A DNA stretch of 64,000 nt from CBFHSF01 sp965661055 (GTDB lineage: Bacteria; Bacteroidota; Bacteroidia; Flavobacteriales; Schleiferiaceae), in NCBI GenBank assembly GCA_965661055.1, contig CBFICS010000003.1:1-64000 (forward strand), written 5' to 3'. Positions within the stretch are counted from its first letter, which is position 1, and each line of letters begins with the position of its first letter. Both the position numbers and the translations under genes were made by a program. Positions 42,173 through 49,969 of the stretch are shown in pieces. The notes beneath the pieces were generated by a model. That model made no database searches and was not told where the DNA came from. It saw nothing but the letters and a program-made list of their open reading frames with translations.

Positions 42173-43864
42173 TTAAAAGTCTGGATCAACGCTAAATTTC
42201 ATTTTTTTTCGGGTCTTTGGGTGTACAATTTCTAGGTACTCTGCATGTAAATGCAACCTGTTTTTTCTCTTTCCATAAACCTCATCTCCTACAATGGGCG
42301 TGTTGAGCCCATCGGCATGGGCTGCATGAACCCTTAGTTGATGCGTACGACCTGTAACTGGATAAAAATGAACCCTGGTATACTCCCCTTCATATCCCAA
42401 AACTTCCCAATGGGTTTTTGCGGGTTTTCCATTCTGAAAATCGACCATTTGCATAGGACGATTTAAATAGTCAATTATTAGAGGCAGGTTAATTTCTCCT
42501 TGCCTTTGTTCTACTCTGCCATCTAAGAGAGCAACATATCTCTTTTTAACGGTTCTTTTTAAAAACTGTTCTTGTAAAAACTTATGACTGTCTTTATCTA
42601 AGGCAATAAGCAATAAACCACTGGTTGACATATCTAACCGATGAAGCAACAAAGGACCTTCTGCGTGAGGGTACTTTTCTTTCATTCTCGTGTATACAGA
42701 TTCCGAAACAGTCCTACCAGGTACAGATAACAGTTCATGAGGCTTATTGACAACTACAATAAAGTCATCTTCATAAACAACTTTTATTTGTTTAGAATCG
42801 TCGGGCAATTGTTCTAAAGGGTTATCATCTAGTGGCAACCCCTTAAGCATATGACCTAAAATGGGTTCGCACTTACCTCTGCAAGCAGGGTAATAATTCT
42901 TGTGTTGCCTAATTTCAGATTTTGGCGATTCTCCCCACCAAAATTCGGCGAGGGCAAGAGGAAAATATCCATTCTTAAAGGCATACTGAAGTAACTTAGG
43001 TGCCGCACAATCTCCTGCCCCTGCTGGTGGCTTTTCTAAGGGCGTTCTCTGAAAAATGGGTACTACATTTTCTTCTTCGCCTAGTATGTTCAAAAAATTA
43101 TATTGATCAAATAATTTCTGTTGAATCTGTGAAGACTTGATGGCCCGACGCTGCTTCAACTCCTTTATTTTAGATTCATGATTATCAATCTCACGTTGAA
43201 TCAGGTCAATACTTTCCTGGATTTCAGACTGAGTTTTTTTTGAAAAATATTGCCAGTAATAACTTTCTTTGATTAAGTCTTCTAATAACTTTTCGTATTC
43301 AGCAGCAGATAGCGATTTACGTTGGGCTTCTCGACGATTCTTTCTGCTCTTTTTTTCTTCGCGAATCTTTTCTTTCAAAGATGCCAACTCAACCTCGGTT
43401 TCCACTTTACGTTGGGTTAAATCACGCTTTCGCTGGAGGTATGACTCATCTTCTACCAAACGATCAATTTCATCAGTCCATTGATTTAATTTTCGTACCC
43501 CTTCGTTAAAGAAGCCTTCATATGAAAACCTATCGTACAATAAAGGAACAAATCCTTCTTGTGGCTTAACTCCCTCTAACTTTCCTGAATAAGCTTTTAA
43601 AAACCCTGTTTTACCTTCTTGGTTCTTTACAATTAAGACTCCGAACATTTTACCAAAATCTTCCCCTGTTTTTAGGCCATCAAGTCCAAAGCTGTGATTC
43701 CAAGAGTTTTCTTTCTTCAACTCCTCTTGAAGTCTTTCGGCTGCATAAATGGCTATAGGATGTGGCTCATAACACATCGGAAAGGTGAATTTATCAGGAA
43801 TGCTAAAGCCTTTCCCTTTAAAATCAACCTCGGTAAAGTAAATGTCATGAACTTTAGAACTCAT
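42173..43864 (-). CDS. RluA-family pseudouridine synthase with long N-terminal extension
   Basis: The ATG at 43864 (MSSKVHDIYFTEVDF) gives 563 residues; an ATG at 43897 would add 11 residues that overlap the neighbouring gene. Residues about 150-270 are rich in K, E and R and form a coiled coil, with a Cys-containing region CRGKCEPILGHMLKG near residue 340. The C-terminal 215 residues are the catalytic domain with LLHRLDMSTSGLLLIALD, including the catalytic Asp, and GRTHQLRVHAA. It isomerises uridine in rRNA or tRNA (the RluA/TruC group); the exact position is not assignable. Confidence 0.88.
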   Translation of the reverse strand: MSSKVHDIYFTEVDFKGKGFSIPDKFTFPMCYEPHPIAIYAAERLQEELKKENSWNHSFGLDGLKTGEDFGKMFGVLIVKNQEGKTGFLKAYSGKLEGVKPQEGFVPLLYDRFSYEGFFNEGVRKLNQWTDEIDRLVEDESYLQRKRDLTQRKVETEVELASLKEKIREEKKSRKNRREAQRKSLSAAEYEKLLEDLIKESYYWQYFSKKTQSEIQESIDLIQREIDNHESKIKELKQRRAIKSSQIQQKLFDQYNFLNILGEEENVVPIFQRTPLEKPPAGAGDCAAPKLLQYAFKNGYFPLALAEFWWGESPKSEIRQHKNYYPACRGKCEPILGHMLKGLPLDDNPLEQLPDDSKQIKVVYEDDFIVVVNKPHELLSVPGRTVSESVYTRMKEKYPHAEGPLLLHRLDMSTSGLLLIALDKDSHKFLQEQFLKRTVKKRYVALLDGRVEQRQGEINLPLIIDYLNRPMQMVDFQNGKPAKTHWEVLGYEGEYTRVHFYPVTGRTHQLRVHAAHADGLNTPIVGDEVYGKRKNRLHLHAEYLEIVHPKTRKKMKFSVDPDF

Positions 43865-43874
43865 AAAAAAACCG

Positions 43875-45059
43875 TTATTCGCCAATATAAAGTGCAATTC
43901 CTTTGAGGTATTCTCCTTCGGGAAAGTAAATGTTTATTGGGTGATCAGAAGGCTGTCCAAATCTATGAATGATTTTCACCTCTCTTTTACTTTCTATGGC
44001 TGCAGAACGTATGGTGGCTTCAAAAAGCTGATTGCTTACGTTTTGGCTACAAGAAAATGTACACAATATAGAACCCGGTTTCATTTTTTTTATAACCGAA
44101 CTATTTAATCTCTTGTAGGCTTGTACCGCATTGTGTACTGCATTTCTTCTTTTTGCAAAGGCAGGTGGGTCTAAAACAATTAGGTCAAAGTCTTCTGGCA
44201 TTTCTTTGATGTAATCAAAAATGTCTTGACTTACCCCTTTGTGATTTTTGCTTAGATTGTTGATTTGTGCATTTTTCTTAGCAACTTCAATCGCTCTTTC
44301 TGATAAATCTAAAGAAACAACCTTAGTGGCCCCTCCTTTTAATGCCAACAATGAAAAGCCACCAGTATAAGAAAAAGCATTTAGCACTTTTTTGTCTTTA
44401 CTGTGTTGCCCTACCCAAAATCTTGCGTCTCTTTGATCTAGAAAATACCCAGTATTTTGTCCTTCATCAAAATCAATCAGTACTTCACAACCATTTTCAT
44501 TGATACGTATATCTTTAGTTTTTCCGGAAAGCCATCCGTTTTCTACAGGACTTTCTAATCCTCTTTTGGAAAAAAGGTCTGCTGATTTATTATAAATACC
44601 CTTGCATAGTTTACCTAGGTTCTCTTCAATAATTTTAGCAATGACGTTTAAGTCATTTAATACTCCTTGCGTATGCGCTTGCAAAACAACATAACCATTA
44701 TAGTAATCTGCTATCAACCCCGGTAATCCGTCTGATTCACCAAAAATTAATCGGAAGGCATTGGTAGAGTCATTTGGGTACCCCATTTCTCTTCTATAGT
44801 CCCAGGCCTTTTTAATTTTATCAGAATATATTTTAGCCGGAGTGGCAAACCCATCAAAATGAAAAACACGCAAGGCAATGCTTCCTGGGTGAAAATGAGC
44901 CATTCCCAAAGGATTGTTTTTTGAGTCAATAACCTGAACCCAACTTCCGGGTTCTAAATCACTAGGAATGCTTTTTAAAGCTCCTGAAAAAATCCATGGA
45001 TGGCGCCTGTTAAACGCTTTTTCCTTTCCTTTCTGAAGTTGTAATTGAATAAAGCTCAT
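43875..45059 (-). CDS. Class I rRNA (cytosine-C5) methyltransferase, RlmI type
   Basis: The 394-residue protein has an N-terminal PUA domain (residues 1-75; HPWIFSGALKSIPSDLEPGS), a linker and a SAM-dependent methyltransferase domain with DQRDARFWVG, KVLNAFSYTGGFSLLAL (motif I), VVSLDLSERAIEVAKKNAQ and the LDPPAFAKRR motif IV. Similarity to RlmI suggests C5 methylation of 23S rRNA. Translation overlaps the HsdR-N gene by 4 bases upstream, and the pseudouridine synthase start is 10 bases downstream, so three genes form one unit. Confidence 0.9.
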   Translation of the reverse strand: MSFIQLQLQKGKEKAFNRRHPWIFSGALKSIPSDLEPGSWVQVIDSKNNPLGMAHFHPGSIALRVFHFDGFATPAKIYSDKIKKAWDYRREMGYPNDSTNAFRLIFGESDGLPGLIADYYNGYVVLQAHTQGVLNDLNVIAKIIEENLGKLCKGIYNKSADLFSKRGLESPVENGWLSGKTKDIRINENGCEVLIDFDEGQNTGYFLDQRDARFWVGQHSKDKKVLNAFSYTGGFSLLALKGGATKVVSLDLSERAIEVAKKNAQINNLSKNHKGVSQDIFDYIKEMPEDFDLIVLDPPAFAKRRNAVHNAVQAYKRLNSSVIKKMKPGSILCTFSCSQNVSNQLFEATIRSAAIESKREVKIIHRFGQPSDHPINIYFPEGEYLKGIALYIGE

Positions 45060-45505
45060 GGATAAATAGGTAGATCTTTGATGAAATTATACTTGTTGTT
45101 TTCAAAGTCCATTACGGCATAGATGTGCTGTAAACCGTTGGTTACTGCTAAGAATGGAACTTTTAGAACATGATTGTATCTAGCAATTTGATCAAATACT
45201 GATTGATCAAGTTTTACGGTTGGTGCTTTACATTCAACTAACAAATATGGGTTCCCATTTTGATAAGCCAGAATATCACATCTCTTTTGAAGTCCATTGA
45301 GTTTTAATCCTTGTTCAATAGCAATATTAGACTTAGGATACTTTCCGGTTTCTACTAAAAAGTGAATAAAATGTTGACGCACCCATTCTTCTGGAGTTAA
45401 CACCAAATGCTTTTTTCTAACAATGTCAAAAACCAAAATTCTCCCTTGGTCGTCTTTAGACAAACGAAGAGAGAATTCTGGAAAATTTAATGGCATCATG
45501 TTCAT
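45056..45505 (-). CDS. Standalone HsdR N-terminal-like nuclease-fold protein
   Basis: The 149-residue protein matches the type I restriction enzyme R-protein N-terminal domain: TPEEWVRQHFIHFLVETG and the PD-(D/E)xK core, with Asp in LQKRCDILAY and EXK in YLLVECKAPTVKLDQ. The whole protein is only that domain; no methylase, specificity or helicase gene is nearby. Such short proteins are conserved in Bacteroidota next to housekeeping genes, so a DNA or RNA repair or processing role is more likely than restriction. The start could be at either ATG of MNMMPLNFPE. It overlaps the RlmI-type gene by 4 bases. Confidence 0.85.
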   Translation of the reverse strand: MNMMPLNFPEFSLRLSKDDQGRILVFDIVRKKHLVLTPEEWVRQHFIHFLVETGKYPKSNIAIEQGLKLNGLQKRCDILAYQNGNPYLLVECKAPTVKLDQSVFDQIARYNHVLKVPFLAVTNGLQHIYAVMDFENNKYNFIKDLPIYP

Positions 45506-45549
45506 CCTGCAAAAGTATGCAAAGATACTAGCCGTTCATTAGAATTTGG

Positions 45550-46464
45550 TTAAAACGTTGGCGCTTCAACCTCTTTAGGTTTTTTCAAAGTAAATACCCT
45601 AGAAATATTAAAACCTAAATAAATATCACCATTACCCCATGTTCCTGGAGTTCTAGCCATCCATTGCGGATCAGCTAACCCTCTTGAGTTTGAAAGGTGC
45701 AACTGAAATACGTGTCCGCCGGTTTCTATATCTACTCCAATAGACAAGGCGTCTTGGTAATTAACCTGTTGACCATTTTCCATGTAGAAATTATTCGTAA
45801 GTCCCAGCTGATACTCTGCCGTTAGGGCAATTCTATTATTGATTTTCATTCTTGCCCCAGCACCGATAAAATACAAGTCATTATTCATTTCTCGTGTATC
45901 TACGTAGTTAAAATGTACCATGGTCGGTGCAATTTCAGCGCTAAATCTTTCAGAAAACTTTCTTGCGATAATGAGTTGATTTACAAAACTCATTCTATCT
46001 GTTTCGTTGTGCGGTAAATTATCTGCCCATTTTTGAACTGAATAATTAAATGATCCATAATACACTAGAGAAATTGGCATGTTTATTTTACCCGTGGATT
46101 GTCTTAACAACTTGGTTTTTACAAAAGACTCATAGGTTTTTGAAGCTGAAGATCTTGCGACCCCAACGTTTAACCAATCTGTAAATGAGTAGTCAAAAGA
46201 AAACCTAATTTGGGCATTGTCAAGTCCTAAAAAATTGTAGAAGTAATCATCATTGATAGCTCCAAAACGGTGTAGAATAACGAATTGCATAACCCCTTTT
46301 GCAGGAATCTCAGAAGATTGAAGGTTTACAATCTTGGTGCCCTTAAAGGTTGCGGTTGCATATTCTGCAGTTTCTTCCTCTTCCCCAAGCATATCTAATA
46401 AATCATCTTGACCCAGAGATAATAGCGGAGAAATTAGGAACAAAAAGGGTAAAAAATATTTCAT
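45550..46464 (-). CDS. DUF5777 family beta-barrel outer-membrane protein
   Basis: The 304-residue product begins with a signal peptide (MKYFLPFLFLISPLLSLGQ). The body alternates aromatic beta strands, for example MQFVILHRFGAINDDYFYNF and FDYSFTDWLNVGVARSS, which fit the DUF5777 outer-membrane barrel family. Function unknown. It is the last gene of the operon with two c-type cytochrome lipoproteins and a YceI protein, 18 bases after the YceI gene, which suggests a link to envelope electron transfer. Confidence 0.82.
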   Translation of the reverse strand: MKYFLPFLFLISPLLSLGQDDLLDMLGEEEETAEYATATFKGTKIVNLQSSEIPAKGVMQFVILHRFGAINDDYFYNFLGLDNAQIRFSFDYSFTDWLNVGVARSSASKTYESFVKTKLLRQSTGKINMPISLVYYGSFNYSVQKWADNLPHNETDRMSFVNQLIIARKFSERFSAEIAPTMVHFNYVDTREMNNDLYFIGAGARMKINNRIALTAEYQLGLTNNFYMENGQQVNYQDALSIGVDIETGGHVFQLHLSNSRGLADPQWMARTPGTWGNGDIYLGFNISRVFTLKKPKEVEAPTF

Positions 46465-46482
46465 CTTATCTTGTTAACCGGG

Positions 46483-47022
46483 TTATTTAGGTTGATATTT
46501 TGACTTTACCGTTATTTCAAGGGTCTTCCCTATTTTGTTTTCAACGGCAGATGGAATAGGAATTTCAAAATCTGCTGGGGAAACCTCAAATTTTCCGTCC
46601 AGTAAATACTCTTCCCCTTTTTTTGTCAAGGTCATCTCTGTATTTATTGATTTTTTCTTTCCATGAACGGTTAGGTCTCCAGAAATGGTAACCTTATGAG
46701 CACCGTCTTTAGAAAGGTCTTCTGAAGAAGCTATTTCCCCTTTAAATATTCCTTTAGGGAATTTTGCAGATTCGATATAATTTTCGTTAAAATGCTCTTG
46801 CATCAAGGCTTTTTCAAACTGAAAACTATTCATCAATACCTGAAAAACAATTTGTTTTTTTTCTAAATCTAAGACAGAAGAAGCTTGATTACTTGCGGCT
46901 TCAATATCTTCTATTGGTGTAGTTGAGTAAAATTTAATGTATGCGTTTCTGGTAATCAAAGTTTGTGAAAAGGACATTACGCTTAGGGTAATTCCCAATC
47001 CTAAAAGGGCAAGCTTTTTCAT
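46483..47022 (-). CDS. YceI family periplasmic lipid-binding-like protein
   Basis: The 179-residue protein has a signal peptide (MKKLALLGLGITLSVMSFSQ) and the YceI lipocalin-like fold, with IYIKFYSTTPIEDIEAASNQ-like start (NAYIKFYSTTPIED), KFPKGIFKGEIAS and ISGDLTVHGKKKSI. Members bind isoprenoid lipids such as polyprenyl chains or ubiquinone-like molecules. It follows the smaller cytochrome gene by 11 bases. A role in carrying a quinone or lipid for the cytochromes is my inference. Confidence 0.87.
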   Translation of the reverse strand: MKKLALLGLGITLSVMSFSQTLITRNAYIKFYSTTPIEDIEAASNQASSVLDLEKKQIVFQVLMNSFQFEKALMQEHFNENYIESAKFPKGIFKGEIASSEDLSKDGAHKVTISGDLTVHGKKKSINTEMTLTKKGEEYLLDGKFEVSPADFEIPIPSAVENKIGKTLEITVKSKYQPK

Positions 47023-47033
47023 AGTTGTAGTTT

Positions 47034-47402
47034 TTAGTTATTATTGGCACCGGCATCTATCCAGGCTTGAATTTGATTTATTTGGCAATCTGTTAAACTT
47101 CCGCCTACAGGCATTTTACCTGGAGCTCCTAAAGGAAGGGTTATTCGATTTACTAGCTCACCTGAATTAACGGCAGAAAGCACCCCGTTGTATGAACTTA
47201 GATCAAGACCTGCTTCTGGAGCACTCGATCCATGACAACTGGTACATTGTTGAGACATTATTTGAGATATAGTCGCTGAATAGGTTACAGCCGTTGTATC
47301 ACAAGGGTTTTTGGGGTAGTACTGGTATAAATCTTGTGCATTGTCGTAATAACACCCTGTTAATACAGTCCCCGTGAGTAGTAAATAAAAAAGTTTCTTC
47401 AT
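47034..47402 (-). CDS. Single-heme c-type cytochrome lipoprotein
   Basis: The ATG at 47402 gives 122 residues with a lipoprotein signal (MKKLFYLLLTGTVLTGCYYD, lipobox LTGC); an in-frame extension to 47432 lacks sense. The body contains one heme-binding motif QQCTSCHGSS (CX2CH) and a candidate axial Met in PGKMPVGG, then a C-terminal helix IQAWIDAGANNN. The domain is clearly related to the second domain of the upstream 222-residue protein, so the two arose by duplication. Start and upstream stop share one base (TAATG). Confidence 0.85.
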   Translation of the reverse strand: MKKLFYLLLTGTVLTGCYYDNAQDLYQYYPKNPCDTTAVTYSATISQIMSQQCTSCHGSSAPEAGLDLSSYNGVLSAVNSGELVNRITLPLGAPGKMPVGGSLTDCQINQIQAWIDAGANNN

Positions 47403-48070
47403 TAGTTTTCTGGCATTCCGGCTTGAATCCAAGCGTTTATTTTATCGATTTCACATTGTGGCATGGGCCCACCTGTTGGCATTCCAGGAAATCCTGATTG
47501 GTGATTAACCCTAGGTTGTAAATTAGCATTATTTACCGCATTAGCTACTTGACTATAGGTTTCTAGAATCAAGCCTGCTTGGGGTGCTGAAGCTCCATGA
47601 CAAGAAGTACAATAGCTTGACATGATATGGCTAATTTGATTTTGGTAGGTTACTTGATAAGTATTACAAGAATCTTGACAAGCGGTATTTTGGGCCCCAT
47701 CCAATATCCATTGTCTTATTATTTCAATTTGTGCTGGTGGCAATTTACCTGTAGGAGGCATAACTTTATCAGGATCAGATTCATTTAACACCTCAAAAAC
47801 CTCACTTCCTGAAGGATCACCCGGCCTAACCTCACCCGTATTGACAATATTACTAAATGAATTTAATATTACTCCTTCTGCAGCAGTTCCCGCATCGTGA
47901 CAACCGCTGGTAGCGCAATTGGCTTGAAAAAGAGGTAGAACATCATTTTCAAAATAAACTTTATTAGGATCACAATTTTCGTCAATTATTTGTCCTTCAT
48001 AAATAAATGGATCATGTCTACAGGACAAAAGAGCCATTAAAATGGAGGAAAATAGAATTCCTTTTTTCAT
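47402..48070 (-). CDS. Two-domain c-type cytochrome lipoprotein with CX4CH and CX2CH motifs
   Basis: The 222-residue lipoprotein (lipobox LLSC near residue 17) has a first heme-type motif NCATSGCHDA, with four residues between the cysteines, typical of Planctomycete-type PSCyt1 cytochromes, followed by the conserved KVMPPTGKLPPAQIEIIRQW. The second domain has SYCTSCHGAS (CX2CH) and a Met in GFPGMPTGG. Its C-terminal half aligns with the neighbouring single-heme protein. It is the first gene of a four-gene operon that probably carries electrons at the cell surface or periplasm; partners are not known. Confidence 0.85.
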   Translation of the reverse strand: MKKGILFSSILMALLSCRHDPFIYEGQIIDENCDPNKVYFENDVLPLFQANCATSGCHDAGTAAEGVILNSFSNIVNTGEVRPGDPSGSEVFEVLNESDPDKVMPPTGKLPPAQIEIIRQWILDGAQNTACQDSCNTYQVTYQNQISHIMSSYCTSCHGASAPQAGLILETYSQVANAVNNANLQPRVNHQSGFPGMPTGGPMPQCEIDKINAWIQAGMPEN

Positions 48071-48142
48071 TTTTTTTTGTTTGATTTAAATATAAAATTT
48101 AAATAGGATAATAACTACATTAGTGTTTAAAATGTAAATACC

Positions 48143-48538
48143 ATGAAGAAGTTAGTTTTTACCTTTCTAATAATTGCTTTTCTAGGAGGAATCTATGTTT
48201 GGTTTTTTGTTTACAACAAAGATCATCGTGATATTGCTTCAGAAACTCCAACCATTGAAACTACGGCCGAACCTTTTTTTAATGAATTTTATACTCAACA
48301 AGATTCTGCAATAGCAAAATATTCAGATAAAGTAATTGTTGTTACAGGGGAAGTGATTTCGAAAGATGACCATGCGGTTTTGTTACATCCTGGTGTTTAC
48401 TGTGTCTTAGATTCTGCGCAAGAAAATACGTTTAACGTCGGACAGAAAATCATGGTAAAAGGTCGTGTGAGCGGATTTGATGACCTTTTAGGAATGGGTG
48501 AAGTAAGAATGGACTTTTGTACCGAATATAGAAAATAG
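48143..48538 (+). CDS. Membrane-anchored OB-fold (tRNA_anti-like) protein
   Basis: The 131-residue protein has an N-terminal helix (about residues 5-22, VFTFLIIAFLGGIYVWFFV) and an OB fold with VIVVTGEVISKDDHAVLLHP and KIMVKGRVSGFDDLLGMGEV, the tRNA_anti-like family pattern. Such proteins are exported in Bacteroidota; the name comes from the fold and not from tRNA binding. It is divergent from the cytochrome operon and converges on the MFS gene, 5 bases apart. Function unknown. Confidence 0.78.
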   Translation: MKKLVFTFLIIAFLGGIYVWFFVYNKDHRDIASETPTIETTAEPFFNEFYTQQDSAIAKYSDKVIVVTGEVISKDDHAVLLHPGVYCVLDSAQENTFNVGQKIMVKGRVSGFDDLLGMGEVRMDFCTEYRK

Positions 48539-48543
48539 GCTAT

Positions 48544-49836
48544 TTAGGCTTTTCTCTTGATTGACAAACCTCTCATAAGAATCCATCCAATAAAAAAATA
48601 AACACCCAGCCCAAGGGCCGCTAGGTTCATACTTCCCGTAAGTTCAATAAACAAGCCATAGCTCAAAGTACCTAAAACAATAGCTATTTTTTCTGTTACA
48701 TCATAAAAGCTGAAATAACTGGCAGTGTCTTTAGTTTCAGGAAGCATCTTTGAATAGGTAGATCTACTTAAAGACTGTATGCCTCCTAAAACAAGACCTA
48801 CAAGCCCACCTACTACATAAAATCCCAACTCAACATGTTCCCATTCTTTTCTCAAAAGAAAGGCGATAACACAGACAATTATCCAAATGCCAATTTGAAT
48901 TCTAAGCGCCCTAAAGTTTCCCAGTTTTTTTGAAACCCAACTAAACAGTTGAGCTCCCGCGACAGCGACAAACTGAATGATTAATATGGTTCCAATTAAA
49001 TTACCGCTGGGTAGTCCTAACTCCTGGGCACCAAAAAGAGAAGCAAGTAAAATAATGGTTTGAACACCTGTTGAATAAAAAAAGAAAGAAGACAAAAAGC
49101 GTTTAAGTTTAGGGTCTTCAGTAATAAAACTCAAAACTTTTTTCAACTCCCTAAAGCCATTAAATAATATTTTACTATCAATTTTTTTAAACTCATTGGG
49201 TTTAGGTAGAACCATAAATGTCACTTGAGCAAAGCCCAACCACCAAAATCCAGTAAGAAGAAAAGATAAACGTGTAGCATATCCTTTAGTCATTCCTAAT
49301 TCTTCCGCATAAGATATCATTAAGAGTAGACCAATTAAAAGAATGGAACTTCCAACATATCCCATAGAAAAACCCTTGGCGCTCAACTTATCTTGTTCTT
49401 GAGGTTTTGCAATTTCTGGTAAATAGCTATTGTAAAAATCCAAACTTCCCCAGAAACCAATACTGGCTAACATAGAGAGAATTAAAGCCAATGATACATT
49501 TTCTCCTTTGTAAAAGTATAGGGACATACATGACAAAGAGCCCAACAAGCAAAAGAAAATTAAGAATCGCTTCTTTCTGCCGGTATAATCGGCAATACCG
49601 GAAAGCATGGGTGATAAAATGGCAACAATAAGGAAGGAGGCGCTTAACGCAAAGCTATACAGTGCATCAGGATCCCAATCAAATCCTAAAAAAGCAGTGG
49701 TCCCCTCTTTGCTTCTAACGGTAACTTGGGTGTAGTAGATCGGAAAAATAGCAGTGCTTATCACTAAGCTATATACAGAATTTGCCCAATCATAAAAGGC
49801 CCATCGGTTTTGAATTTTCTTGGTGGTTTGCAACAT
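48544..49836 (-). CDS. MFS transporter of the UMF1 / Atg22-like family
   Basis: The 430-residue protein has 12 hydrophobic segments and the family motif FYDWANSVYSLVISTAIFPIYY at the N-terminus, with GIADYTGRKKRFLIFFC in the loop between helices 2 and 3 and GGIQSLSRSTYSKMLPET in the second half. UMF1/Atg22-type MFS proteins export small molecules, in yeast amino acids from the vacuole; the bacterial substrates are unknown. It is separated by only 5 bases from the convergent OB-fold gene. Confidence 0.9.
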   Translation of the reverse strand: MLQTTKKIQNRWAFYDWANSVYSLVISTAIFPIYYTQVTVRSKEGTTAFLGFDWDPDALYSFALSASFLIVAILSPMLSGIADYTGRKKRFLIFFCLLGSLSCMSLYFYKGENVSLALILSMLASIGFWGSLDFYNSYLPEIAKPQEQDKLSAKGFSMGYVGSSILLIGLLLMISYAEELGMTKGYATRLSFLLTGFWWLGFAQVTFMVLPKPNEFKKIDSKILFNGFRELKKVLSFITEDPKLKRFLSSFFFYSTGVQTIILLASLFGAQELGLPSGNLIGTILIIQFVAVAGAQLFSWVSKKLGNFRALRIQIGIWIIVCVIAFLLRKEWEHVELGFYVVGGLVGLVLGGIQSLSRSTYSKMLPETKDTASYFSFYDVTEKIAIVLGTLSYGLFIELTGSMNLAALGLGVYFFIGWILMRGLSIKRKA

Positions 49837-49920
49837 TAGTAAATGGTTAAGCTTTTTTTGTAGTTGGTTTAAATGTAATCTTTTTCCACAATAACCACAT
49901 TAAATAAAAGTTTAGAAAAT

Positions 49921-49951
49921 AAAAAAGCCGCCTTGGAACCAAGGCGGCTTT
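49921..49951 (-). terminator. Strong GC-rich terminator after aconitase
   Basis: AAAGCCGCCTTGG (49924-49936) and CCAAGGCGGCTTT (49939-49951) are perfect 13-base arms, followed on the minus strand by six U. It lies 18 bases after the aconitase stop. Confidence 0.9.
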
Positions 49952-49969
49952 AACTACAAAGGAAAATGC

